From: Candidatus Hadersleviella danica
Lineage (GTDB): Bacteria; Chloroflexota; Anaerolineae; Promineifilales; Promineifilaceae
Reading direction: 5' to 3'
Assembly (NCBI GenBank): GCA_016711405.1
Contig: JADJSZ010000110.1
Span: 1 to 64,000, forward strand
DNA: 64,000 nucleotides
How positions within the stretch are numbered: position 1 is the first letter of the stretch; every line of letters starts with the position of its first letter. The position numbers and the translations under genes were made by a program. Below are positions 28,610 through 37,062 of the stretch, piece by piece. The notes under the pieces are model-generated. The model saw only the letters and a list, made by a program, of their open reading frames with translations, ran no database searches and had not been told where the DNA came from.

Positions 28610-29155
28610 TTATTTCCCCCTCAGCCGCCACAACGTATCCCCGTCGGTCTCAAAGCCCATGCCTGTGATGGTGTAGAGGGGCAAGAGTGCGCCCAAACTG
28701 AAGAGGAGCAGGTTTTCCCAAAAAACAAATTGGGCGATAGCCAACCAGAGGAGGCTGGTGGGAGTGAGCAGAAACAGCCACACGGCCGCCAAGGCACTGA
28801 CCAACAAACTGGCTGGTAGCCCGCCCAACGCCCGGCGGCGATGCACGGCCGTGGGCAAAGCTGGCTCATCCTTTGGATACTGCGCGGCGATAAACAGGTG
28901 CAGGAAAATCCAGCGCGATTGGGGATAGCCCACCCGTTTGGCCACCCATGCGTGCCCCGCTTGGTGAAGTGCCTCCCCCAACCAGTGCAAACTCATGCCG
29001 AGGAAGCCGCCTGCCACGGCCGAGGGCACATCCCCCACCCGCCACCACAACCACCCCGCTAAGACAGCCCATAGCCCCAGCGAACCCCACACAGCCAACG
29101 GCCAATACCCCCAATCCACCCCGCACCAGTTACCGAAAAAGCGTGTTTTGGTCAT
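28610..29155 (-). CDS. Polytopic membrane protein resembling M50-type proteases but with HQxxH
   Basis: 181 residues with the start taken at 29155 (MTKTRFFGNWC); upstream in-frame Met codons lie inside repeated GACCAAGGACAA words. Four or so hydrophobic segments are present: WPLAVWGSLGLWAVLAGWLW, VPSAVAGGFLGMSLHWLGEA, LPASLLVSALAAVWLFLL and LLWLAIAQFVFWENLLLFSL. EALHQAGHAWVAKRVGYP sits where site-2 proteases have HExxH; here the catalytic Glu is Gln (HQAGH). The R-W-I-F-L-H-L-F-I block and C-terminal YTITGMGFETDGDTLW look M50-like. It may be an inactive relative. It is convergent with the nitrilase gene. Confidence 0.7.
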   Translation of the reverse strand: MTKTRFFGNWCGVDWGYWPLAVWGSLGLWAVLAGWLWWRVGDVPSAVAGGFLGMSLHWLGEALHQAGHAWVAKRVGYPQSRWIFLHLFIAAQYPKDEPALPTAVHRRRALGGLPASLLVSALAAVWLFLLTPTSLLWLAIAQFVFWENLLLFSLGALLPLYTITGMGFETDGDTLWRLRGK

Positions 29156-29204
29156 TTGTTGTTGTCCTTTGTCCTTGGTCATTCGTCCCACGTCCCCCAT
29201 TTCC

Positions 29205-30038
29205 TTACGGCACACTTACTGTCCCTAAAACCCATTCGTAAGCAGTTGTTTCGCCTTGGCGGAGTGGCCACACGGCCTCGTCGCGTTGCCCATTGCCCTT
29301 GAAAGAGGCTACCAGCGTATAGGTGCCACTGTCTACTAGCTGGCCTAGATTTAACAAGAAAGTTTCTTGCACCACCAGCGGCGCATCCCACCAACCCAAG
29401 GGAATGGCGGTTGGGGTTGTTTGGCTCGTGCTGGCTACAACTGTTGCGCCTGAGCGCAGTTCCAAATGGGTGGTAAAGGTGCGGCTGAGGGTTTGTGTGG
29501 CGGAAAAGGCAAGGGTAACGGCGACCTCTTGCCCAGTTTGAACCACTGTTGGTGAAATGTAACTGCCGACCAAGGTGGTTTGCCCGCCAATGTCTAGGGC
29601 CAATGGCTCTAGCGGGGGCAATGGCTCGGCCGTGCGTTGCCAAACGGTGTAGGGCGGCCGTTCATACGCCACTGTGTAGTGGCTGGTAAACCACGCCGTT
29701 TGGGCAATAAATTGCCAGCCGATGGAGCCATCGCCCACCACCCACTCGGGCTGGGTTTGCTGGAGTGCGGTGAGCCACGGCCGCGTTTGGGCTAAATTGG
29801 CCGCATGGGGCAGGGGCAAATGCGGCCGTCCTGCAATGGGGGCTTCGGCCATGACCCGTGCCTCGGCGGAACTGGTGGTCGCCAGCCATGTGGCAATCTC
29901 GGCCGTGGCTCGTTGCTCGGCCAGCAAAAGTTCTCCTTGTCTCACGGCGTAGGTTATCAGCCACACAAGCAAAACGGCCGTGATCCAAAATATCATGGCC
30001 CAGCGGCGCGGGTAATTCATCCGTATCTGAAAGCTCAT
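29205..30038 (-). CDS. Membrane-anchored extracytoplasmic protein of unknown function
   Basis: 277 residues. One membrane helix near residues 11-32 (RWAMIFWITAVLLVWLITYA) is followed by an extracytoplasmic region. The stretch LLLAEQRATAEIATWLATTS, then MAEAPIAGRP, EWVVGDGSIGWQFIAQTAWF and HYTVAYERPPYTVWQR resembles the soluble C-terminal part that follows the last helices of ArnT/PMT-like glycosyltransferases. It is followed by a beta-rich domain (TTLVGSYISPTVVQTGQEVA). It may be a truncated descendant of such a transferase carrying an added carbohydrate-binding-type domain (inference). No catalytic motif is seen. Its start is clear, but no strong ribosome-binding site precedes it. Confidence 0.7.
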   Translation of the reverse strand: MSFQIRMNYPRRWAMIFWITAVLLVWLITYAVRQGELLLAEQRATAEIATWLATTSSAEARVMAEAPIAGRPHLPLPHAANLAQTRPWLTALQQTQPEWVVGDGSIGWQFIAQTAWFTSHYTVAYERPPYTVWQRTAEPLPPLEPLALDIGGQTTLVGSYISPTVVQTGQEVAVTLAFSATQTLSRTFTTHLELRSGATVVASTSQTTPTAIPLGWWDAPLVVQETFLLNLGQLVDSGTYTLVASFKGNGQRDEAVWPLRQGETTAYEWVLGTVSVP

Positions 30039-30573
30039 AGGCGAAGGGCAGAGGCATGATGAGCGCAGGGTAAATCCCCCTGCGACCGTTTTGCCCCTAA
30101 AAAGTCACTATTTTGACACCAAACACAGTTAGTTATACAATGGGTGCAAAGATAACAAAATAAGGTCATTTAGCCTATTTTTTTCCTTAAATTGCTTTGG
30201 CTTTATTCCAAACACCAAAATTGGCATAGCACCATAGTGTTAGGGTAAAGTTAAGCAAGAGAAGAGCCGTTGTCCATTGGTGCGCTGTTTTGTAAGTGGA
30301 TTAAAATCTTGATCCACCCAAAATTAGTTCGCAGAGTTTCGTGATTAGGTGATTTTTAGAACTTTGGGAGAAATCAGTCCATTGTCTAAAACTGGCTTTC
30401 CGCCTGCCACAACAACTCCAGTTTGGGTTTATGGTGGTGTCCAAAAACACCGCTCTCTCCCTTTTTTCCCCCCTTTGTTTTTGTCGTCGCATGATACTCA
30501 CCCAACTCCATTGCCCAACAGCTTGCGGCGTGGGCGTGTCATGCTCTAATTTCCCTATGGAGGAGATGATAGT
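30039..30573. other. AT-rich regulatory gap before the ABC importer
   Basis: About 535 bp with no supportable gene and lower GC than the flanks. It includes AT-rich runs at 30110-30200 (a plausible promoter zone) and GTGGATTAAAATCTTGATCC plus AC near 30295-30316, a small inverted repeat. AGGAG lies at 30560-30564, 9 nt before the ATG at 30574. Confidence 0.5.
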
Positions 30574-33210
30574 ATGTTGAAAAAATGGTCCTTTTTGTTA
30601 GTGGCTATGCTCGCCCTCGTTGTTGCGATGGCTAGTTGCACGGCCGAACCACAGATTGTGGAAGTTACCCGCGTGGTAACCGAAACCGAAGTCGTTGAAG
30701 TGGAAGTCCCCACTGAAGGCGAAGTCGAAACTGTGGTGGAAACTGTTGAAGTTGAAGTCACCCGTGAAGTTGTGGTGACGGAAGTTGTGACGGAGACTGT
30801 TGAAGTCGCTCCTGAACAAGAAGCCCGCAATGGCGGTTGGCTCGACACCATTTCGTTCGTTCGCGAACCAGATGACAATGCGGCCGTTGCCCGTCTTTTA
30901 GCTGGTGACATTGATATGTACCCCAGCGGTCTGACGACTGCGGCTTCTCAAGCCTCTGCGGCCGCGGCTGATTCGATCCAAACCGCCACCCAATATGGCC
31001 TCTACTACGAAATCTTCTTCAACGTAGGCGCCTGCACCGATGAGACGGTTTTGAATCCTTTCACCAATGCCAAGATTCGCGAAGCGATGAACTGGGCGAT
31101 TGACCGCGATTACGTGGCCAACGAAATCTACGGCGGTTCGGCCGTGCCCAAGTACACCGCCTTCTCCGAAGCTGGTGTGGATCGTGGGTTCTTTGCCCCC
31201 GAAATTCGCTCGATCGAAGCCAAGTACGCCTACAACCTCGAAGCGGCTCGTGAAGTGATCACGGCCGAAATGGAAGGCATGGGCGCTACTTTGGTAGATG
31301 GCGTGTGGAACTACAATGACGCTCCCATCAACCTCATCTTCCTCATTCGTAGCGAATCTTCCCCCCGTAACCAAAAGGGTAACTACGTCGCTTCGCAATT
31401 AGAGGCATTGGGCTTCCAAGTCGAACGTCGCGAAGGCACCAGCTCTGACTTAAGCCCCCTGTGGGTTCAAAGCGACCCCGTTGCTTGCTTGTGGCATGCG
31501 TACACGGGTGGTTGGAGCCAAACCGCTATCGCACGTGATGACGCTGGTTCTTTCAACCAGTTCTATCTGCCCGAAGGCTACCCAATCCCTGCTTGGCAAG
31601 TCTTTGATGTTCCTCAAGAAATGAGTGACCTCATCAACCGCTTAGTCCAAAGCGACTATGCTGATTTGGCCGAACGTGCCGACTTGTTCCGCGAAGTTTT
31701 GCCGATGACCCTCGAGCAATCCTACCGCGTCTGGGTTGTCAGCCAAATCACCCCCATCCCCTATAACGACAACGTTCAGGTAACGGCTGACCTTGCCGCT
31801 GGTATTCAAGGTGCCGCCCTCTGGTCGCGTACCGTCCGCTTCGCTGGCGAAGTGGGTGGCTCGATGACCGTTGGTATCGAAAACATGTTCGTTGAGCCTT
31901 GGAACCCCATCGGCGGTTCTAACTGGGTCTTCGATGCCATTGTTCAGAACGCCATCAGCGAACCTGCTATTTATTTCGACCCCAACTTGGGTATTGGTTT
32001 GCCCAACCGTGTCGAAAGTGCGGCTATCGAAGTTGTTGAAGGAACCTCCATCAACAAGAACGAAGCGTCTGATTGGGTTGAACTCACCTTTGTGCCTGAA
32101 ATCGCCGTTCCTGACGATGCTTGGGCCGCATGGGATGCTGAGAACCAAGTCTTCTTGACTGCTTCCGAAGTTTATACCGAACCTGCCACGGCCGTTCTCA
32201 AGAGCACCGTGACTTACCCCGCAGGCTTTGATGGTGTCACTTGGCACGATGGTAGCCCCGTCACGGCGGCCGACATTGTGTTAGCCATGATCACCACCTT
32301 TGACTTAGCGAACGAAGCCAGCCCGTACTATGATGCGGCGGCCGTCCCCGCCTTTGAGCAATTCATGAGCACCTTCAAGGGCTTACGGATTGTCTCGGTT
32401 GATCCGTTGGTAATTGAAACCTACCGCGACAACCCCGCTTTGGATGCTGAGAACTCTGTTTCGACATGGTGGCCCTACGGTACCTATGCTTATAGCGACG
32501 CGGCATTCCAAAACATGGCTCTGTTGCTCCGCTTGGAAGAGCAAGGCACTGCTGTCTTCACCCCCGAGAAATCGACTGAGTTAACGGTTGAGCGCGTCAG
32601 CTTGCTCTCTGGTCCTTCGCTGGCTCTCATTGCTGGTGAATTGATCAGCGCCCAAGTCGAAGGCTTCATCCCCTATGCGCCAACTTTGGGTGAATTCATC
32701 ACCGCTGACGAAGCTGTCGCTCGCTATACCAACCTCGCCGAGTTTGCTCGTCGCTATGGTCACTACTACCTCGGTACAGGTGTGTACTTCTTACAAGGTG
32801 TATTCCCTGTTGAGAAGCAAGCTGTTTTGAGCCACTATGCCGCTCATCCAGACTCTGCCGACCGTTTCGCCAACTTTGCCGCTCCCCCCAATGCTACTGT
32901 TGACGTTGAAGGCGACAGCCAAGTCACCATCGGTGGTGAAGCAACCTTCGATATCTACGTAGACTACTTCATGGGCGCATACGCTGTGGACGACATCAAC
33001 TCCGTCACCTACTTGCTCTTCGATGCCAATGGTGTCCAAGTTGCATCTGGCCAAGCGGAAGCTGTTGAAGATGGTTTGTGGCAAGTTGTCCTTGATGGCG
33101 CAACCACCGAATTGTTAGGTGAAGGCTCCAGCCGCATTGAAGTCGTCGTTGTTTCCAAACTGACGGCTCTGCCCGCTCTCGGCTCCTACCAATTTGTGAC
33201 CACTCCTTAA
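30574..33210 (+). CDS. ABC transporter substrate-binding lipoprotein, family 5 type with apparently permuted lobes
   Basis: 878 residues with an AGGAG site 9 nt upstream. Lipoprotein signal MLKKWSFLLVAMLALVVAMA ends at SC (Cys22). Residues 27-80 are a Val/Glu/Thr linker (VTRVVTETEVVEVEVPTEGE). The next part, REPDDNAAVARLLAGDIDMY then REAMNWAIDRDYVANEIYGG, corresponds to the middle/late region of SBP_bac_5 proteins. The canonical N-terminal lobe features (MTVGIENMFVEPWNPIGGSN, GVTWHDGSPVTAADIV) appear only after residue 430, so the lobes look circularly permuted. It should bind peptides, oligosaccharides or similar ligands at the outer face and deliver them to the permeases encoded downstream. 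Confidence 0.9.
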   Translation: MLKKWSFLLVAMLALVVAMASCTAEPQIVEVTRVVTETEVVEVEVPTEGEVETVVETVEVEVTREVVVTEVVTETVEVAPEQEARNGGWLDTISFVREPDDNAAVARLLAGDIDMYPSGLTTAASQASAAAADSIQTATQYGLYYEIFFNVGACTDETVLNPFTNAKIREAMNWAIDRDYVANEIYGGSAVPKYTAFSEAGVDRGFFAPEIRSIEAKYAYNLEAAREVITAEMEGMGATLVDGVWNYNDAPINLIFLIRSESSPRNQKGNYVASQLEALGFQVERREGTSSDLSPLWVQSDPVACLWHAYTGGWSQTAIARDDAGSFNQFYLPEGYPIPAWQVFDVPQEMSDLINRLVQSDYADLAERADLFREVLPMTLEQSYRVWVVSQITPIPYNDNVQVTADLAAGIQGAALWSRTVRFAGEVGGSMTVGIENMFVEPWNPIGGSNWVFDAIVQNAISEPAIYFDPNLGIGLPNRVESAAIEVVEGTSINKNEASDWVELTFVPEIAVPDDAWAAWDAENQVFLTASEVYTEPATAVLKSTVTYPAGFDGVTWHDGSPVTAADIVLAMITTFDLANEASPYYDAAAVPAFEQFMSTFKGLRIVSVDPLVIETYRDNPALDAENSVSTWWPYGTYAYSDAAFQNMALLLRLEEQGTAVFTPEKSTELTVERVSLLSGPSLALIAGELISAQVEGFIPYAPTLGEFITADEAVARYTNLAEFARRYGHYYLGTGVYFLQGVFPVEKQAVLSHYAAHPDSADRFANFAAPPNATVDVEGDSQVTIGGEATFDIYVDYFMGAYAVDDINSVTYLLFDANGVQVASGQAEAVEDGLWQVVLDGATTELLGEGSSRIEVVVVSKLTALPALGSYQFVTTP

Positions 33211-33265
33211 TTTACTGGTATGGTTGGTTAGTAAACTAACCTTTATCTAGCCAATCATTCTCTGT

Positions 33266-33310
33266 CAATAATAATTCGGTTGGGGTTATGCCCCAACCGA
33301 ATTATTATTG
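33266..33310. promoter_or_regulatory. Perfect 20-bp stem-loop between binding-protein and permease genes
   Basis: Arms 33266-33285 and 33291-33310 pair perfectly with a 5-nt loop (TTATG). No T-run follows, so it is more likely an RNA-stabilising or partially terminating element that keeps binding-protein mRNA higher than permease mRNA, as known for other ABC operons. Confidence 0.8.
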
Positions 33311-33555
33311 CCATCGCAAATTCAAACTTAAATGACGAAGGGTTCTGTTTCGGTGAGTGGCTAAAAATACCCTATTCACAGAAATAGCTATCGGGATTCG
33401 CTACAAACTTAACCTGCTACAGATGAATGCAGGTTTTTCAGTTCTGGAAGCACGAGCGGATTGACGGATGTCCATGCTTTAAACAAGCGTAATTATTTGG
33501 TGTATTGCCTGTACGGTACATGGAATAGTTACAATTGAAAGGATAAACTGATACC

Positions 33556-34716
33556 ATGACCCAAGATATTATTCCCCTTGACCCCAATGCCTATGAACCC
33601 AGTGAAGATATTTCCAAAACTTCACGCAAGGCTAATTTGCAATCGCTAGTGCGGATGGCGCGTTATACTGGCTTACGACTGGTGGCCTTATTTTTTACTG
33701 TCGTGGTCGGCGTGTACATCACGGTGCTAGTGGCTAATATGGGCGGGTATGTAGACAATATCCGTAAAAGCCAAATCCGAGAGGGCATTATTACAGCGCT
33801 CTCTGCTGATGTTGAGTTTCAAAGACTTGACCAGACTGAAAGGACGAACCAAATTAACGCACGGGTGGCCTTGCAAGAAGAGCGGTTGGGATTAAATCAG
33901 CCCTTTGCGATTCGCAGTTTTCGTTATTTGTGGAATGCTATCACGCTCAACCTCGGTTTCTCGGAAAGCATGAGCAGTGATAGTGGGTCGCGCTTGGTCA
34001 GAAATATCATTGTCGAGCGATTGCCTTCGACCCTTGTTTTATTTGGCACGGCGAATTTGCTTCTCTTTTTTGTAAGCCTTTACGCTGGGTTGGGTTTATC
34101 CCGTCGGTATGGGAGTTTTTGGGATAAGGTTATCCTGTTGTTAGCCCCCACCTCGGCCGCACCCGGCTGGTTTTATGGGTTGTTCCTCATTCTTGTTTTT
34201 GCAAGTTTGTTAGGGTGGCTTCCTTTTGGAGGCATGGTCAAGGTTCCCCCTCCTGATTCTAAAATTGAATACGCACTTAGTTTGATGAAGCATATGATTT
34301 TGCCTGTCATAGCGACCCTTCTAAGTTCTATTTTCCTAACCATCTACAATTGGCGCACATTCTTCCTCATTTATGCCAGTGAAGATTATGTCGAAATGGC
34401 CAAAGCAAAGGGTTTGCCTGACCGCATGATTGAGCGTCGTTATGTGTTACGGCCGACCTTGCCTAACATCATTACGAGTTTTGCTCTTTTATTAATTAGC
34501 TTATGGACAGGAGCCATTATTTTGGAAACGGTCTTCAATTGGCCCGGTATCGGACAACTTTATTTCCAAGCAATTGGCCTTTATGATACTCCCGTCATTT
34601 TGGCGAATACTGTCGTTTATGCGTATTTGTTATCGCTGACAGTCTTTTTCTTGGACTTCATTTATGCTTTGGTTGATCCTCGGGTTCGTGTGGGTGAAGG
34701 AGGACAAAATCGATGA
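33556..34716 (+). CDS. ABC transporter permease (DppB/OppB-type)
   Basis: 386 residues; AAAGGA lies upstream of the ATG. A cytosolic N-terminus is followed by helix 1 (LVALFFTVVVGVYITVLVAN). An extracytoplasmic segment of about 90 residues, longer than usual for DppB, includes LQEERLGLNQPFAIRSFRYL, a family feature. Further helices follow, with the cytoplasmic EAA loop EMAKAKGLPDRMIERRYVLR near residue 285-310, which contacts the ATPase. It ends with a helix and DPRVRVG, the classic DppB terminus. It overlaps the next permease gene by 4 nt (ATGA), showing translational coupling. Confidence 0.93.
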   Translation: MTQDIIPLDPNAYEPSEDISKTSRKANLQSLVRMARYTGLRLVALFFTVVVGVYITVLVANMGGYVDNIRKSQIREGIITALSADVEFQRLDQTERTNQINARVALQEERLGLNQPFAIRSFRYLWNAITLNLGFSESMSSDSGSRLVRNIIVERLPSTLVLFGTANLLLFFVSLYAGLGLSRRYGSFWDKVILLLAPTSAAPGWFYGLFLILVFASLLGWLPFGGMVKVPPPDSKIEYALSLMKHMILPVIATLLSSIFLTIYNWRTFFLIYASEDYVEMAKAKGLPDRMIERRYVLRPTLPNIITSFALLLISLWTGAIILETVFNWPGIGQLYFQAIGLYDTPVILANTVVYAYLLSLTVFFLDFIYALVDPRVRVGEGGQNR

Positions 34717-36074
34717 ACTGGTTAAAGACGACAGCGCAACAGATACGCCATTACCCCTCTGCGGTAGTCGGATCCATTATCATTTTCATATTGATGATTG
34801 CCGCTATCATCACGCCCATTGCAATACCTTACAGTGAAGCTGTATTTATGTGGCGTGGTGAGGAAATTACTTGGCGCGAGTCGCCACGCACGGCATGGCC
34901 CGTTTGGTACAATTGGTTTCGCTCGACGAAACTCCCCACGACAATTGCCCTCAACAGCAGGGAAGGTGAGGGTGCGAAAACTCTTGAAACAATATCAGAT
35001 AGCACTCGCGAAGCACTGTTTAACTATGAGTTTGAGTTCACGGCCGACGAATTCCCCGTCGAACTTGTTTTGTTCTCTGAAGCGCAATTCACCTCTAAGG
35101 AACCACACGTCGTCGTAACTTGGTATACCCCCGACGGCCGTGACATTAGAATTAGTGAATTTTCTTCTGGAGCCTCCCAATCGTTCCGGTTTGCACAGGA
35201 TGACCGTCTGCAACGGCGACTCGAACGCTCCAGCGATGTAGAGGGAATTACAATTCCCCAAGCCCTGTTTGATGACCCCAACCAAGAAGGGTTGCAAGTT
35301 CAGAAAGGAACTTACCGCGTTGAGGTTAGTGCCCTTTTATTTGAGCCAGAATCAGACATCGAAACCATTTTTGTCAGCTATGGTTTGGTGCATGGTTGGG
35401 CTGGCACAGACGACATGCGCCGCGATTTGTCACTGGCACTCCTGTGGGGTATCCCCATTGCGATGGCTTTTGGCTTGGTAGCGGCCGTTGGGACAACCAT
35501 TTTAACCATGAGCATCGCGGCCGTGGGCGTTTGGTTTGGTGGTTGGATAGACTCAACCATTCAACGTGTTACTGAAGTCAACAGCATCATCCCGCTTCTC
35601 CCCATCTTAATTATGGTGGGTACTTTCTACAGCAAGAGCATCTGGATTATGCTGGGCTTGGTGGTTGTATTCAGCATCTTTGGCTTAGGAATCAAAAATT
35701 ATCGAGCCATCTTCTTACAGGTGCGCGAATTACCCTATATTGATGCGGCGCGAGCCTATGGAGCCAGTAACTTCCGCATCATCTTCCGCTACTTGATTCC
35801 CCGCGTTCTCCCCCTCGTTATTCCTCAACTTGTCACCTTGGTGCCGGGGTTCGTATTTATCGAAGCCTCACTAGCTGTTCTCGGGTTAGGCGACCCCATC
35901 CTTCCTACATGGGGGAAAGTCATCGAAAATGCAAACCGGCAAGGCGCACTATACAACGGCTACTATTATTGGATCTTAGAACCAGCTACCTTATTAATGG
36001 TCGCCGGGTTGAGTTTTGCGATGGTCGGCTTTGCCTTAGATCGGGTGTTTAATCCAAAATTGAGGGAAGTATAG
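34713..36074 (+). CDS. ABC transporter permease (DppC/OppC-type) with a large extracytoplasmic insert
   Basis: 453 residues, about 150 more than a typical DppC. Helix 1 is near residues 18-40 (VGSIIIFILMIAAIITPIAI). Residues about 45-220 form an insert with beta-like segments (FPVELVLFSEAQFTSKEPHV, KGTYRVEVSALLFEPESDIE) before HGWAGTDDMRRDLSLALLWG, the region where normal DppC proteins continue with LGTDxxGRD. The rest is canonical, including the EAA loop YIDAARAYGASNFRIIFRYL near residue 345 and a C-terminal FALDRVFNPKLRE. The insert faces outside, so it may contact the unusual binding protein. Confidence 0.92.
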   Translation: MNWLKTTAQQIRHYPSAVVGSIIIFILMIAAIITPIAIPYSEAVFMWRGEEITWRESPRTAWPVWYNWFRSTKLPTTIALNSREGEGAKTLETISDSTREALFNYEFEFTADEFPVELVLFSEAQFTSKEPHVVVTWYTPDGRDIRISEFSSGASQSFRFAQDDRLQRRLERSSDVEGITIPQALFDDPNQEGLQVQKGTYRVEVSALLFEPESDIETIFVSYGLVHGWAGTDDMRRDLSLALLWGIPIAMAFGLVAAVGTTILTMSIAAVGVWFGGWIDSTIQRVTEVNSIIPLLPILIMVGTFYSKSIWIMLGLVVVFSIFGLGIKNYRAIFLQVRELPYIDAARAYGASNFRIIFRYLIPRVLPLVIPQLVTLVPGFVFIEASLAVLGLGDPILPTWGKVIENANRQGALYNGYYYWILEPATLLMVAGLSFAMVGFALDRVFNPKLREV

Positions 36075-36075
36075 T

Positions 36076-37044
36076 ATGGAAACAATAGACAATAACACGC
36101 AATTACTCCAAATTCGCGATTTGAAACTACATTTTCGGACGCAAAGAGGAGTTGTACAAGCGGTAGATGGGGTAAATTTTGACTTGCCACGCAATAGAGC
36201 CGTGGTCGTTATTGGCGAATCGGGCTGTGGCAAAAGCTCACTGGCGAAGTCCATTTTACGGTTGCTTCCCCGCAACGTGCATAGTTACACGGGCGAGGTG
36301 AACCTCAATGGACAAAATATCATGGCCTTGTCGGACGAACGATTCCGCAAGGAAATCCGTTGGAGTAAAATTTCAATGGTTCCCCAAGCGGCCATGAATG
36401 CGTTAAACCCTGTGATGCGCATTGGTGACCAAGTCGCCGAACCTGTCATGTTGCATTTGGGGCTAACCAAACAAGAGGCTTTACAGAGCGCCTTGCGCAT
36501 GTTTGCGATGGTTGGCATTCCTGCGGACTTTTTACACCGCTATGCTTTTGAACTAAGTGGTGGGATGAGACAACGGGCGGCCATCGCTATGGCATTGGTC
36601 ACTTTGCCAGACCTAGTCATTTTAGATGAGCCAACCTCTGCCCTTGATGTCTTAACGCAAGCTAATATTATGAACTTGCTTAAGCGGGTAAAAAATGAAC
36701 TCGAGACAAGTTTTATCCTTATTACGCATGACATTGCCACTTCCAGTGAATTGGCGGATGATGTTGCGGTTATGTATGCAGGGCAAATTGTGGAGGTAAA
36801 CAACGCGGCCTCTTTCTTCAATGAACCCTTGCACCCATACTCCAAAAAACTTATGGCCAGTGTGCCTAAATTGCGCGGCAAAGGCGAGCTTGACTTTATT
36901 GTGGGCCAACCCCCTAGCCTGTTGAATCCGCCGACTGGGTGCCGCTTTGCGGATCGTTGTCCAGCGCGTTTCGAGCGGTGTAGTGAAGAACCACCGTTGA
37001 TTTCTATAGGAGAACAAAAAGTAAAATGTTGGTTGCACGTGTAA
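36076..37044 (+). CDS. ABC transporter ATP-binding protein (DppD/OppD-type)
   Basis: 322 residues, one base after the preceding stop. Walker A is GESGCGKSSLAKS near residue 52, Q-loop VPQAAMNALNP near 107, signature LSGGMRQRAAIAMAL near 160, Walker B LVILDEPTSALD near 181, and H-loop ITHDIA. The C-terminal Cys-rich CRFADRCPARFERCSEEPPL with CW is the oligopeptide-transporter-specific iron-sulfur-type motif of OppD/DppD. It powers import with its partner 37063-38109. This gene and the next lack the CGGCCG core that is common elsewhere, which may reflect different ancestry. Confidence 0.95.
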   Translation: METIDNNTQLLQIRDLKLHFRTQRGVVQAVDGVNFDLPRNRAVVVIGESGCGKSSLAKSILRLLPRNVHSYTGEVNLNGQNIMALSDERFRKEIRWSKISMVPQAAMNALNPVMRIGDQVAEPVMLHLGLTKQEALQSALRMFAMVGIPADFLHRYAFELSGGMRQRAAIAMALVTLPDLVILDEPTSALDVLTQANIMNLLKRVKNELETSFILITHDIATSSELADDVAVMYAGQIVEVNNAASFFNEPLHPYSKKLMASVPKLRGKGELDFIVGQPPSLLNPPTGCRFADRCPARFERCSEEPPLISIGEQKVKCWLHV

Positions 37045-37062
37045 CACCACAAGGAGAGAGGA

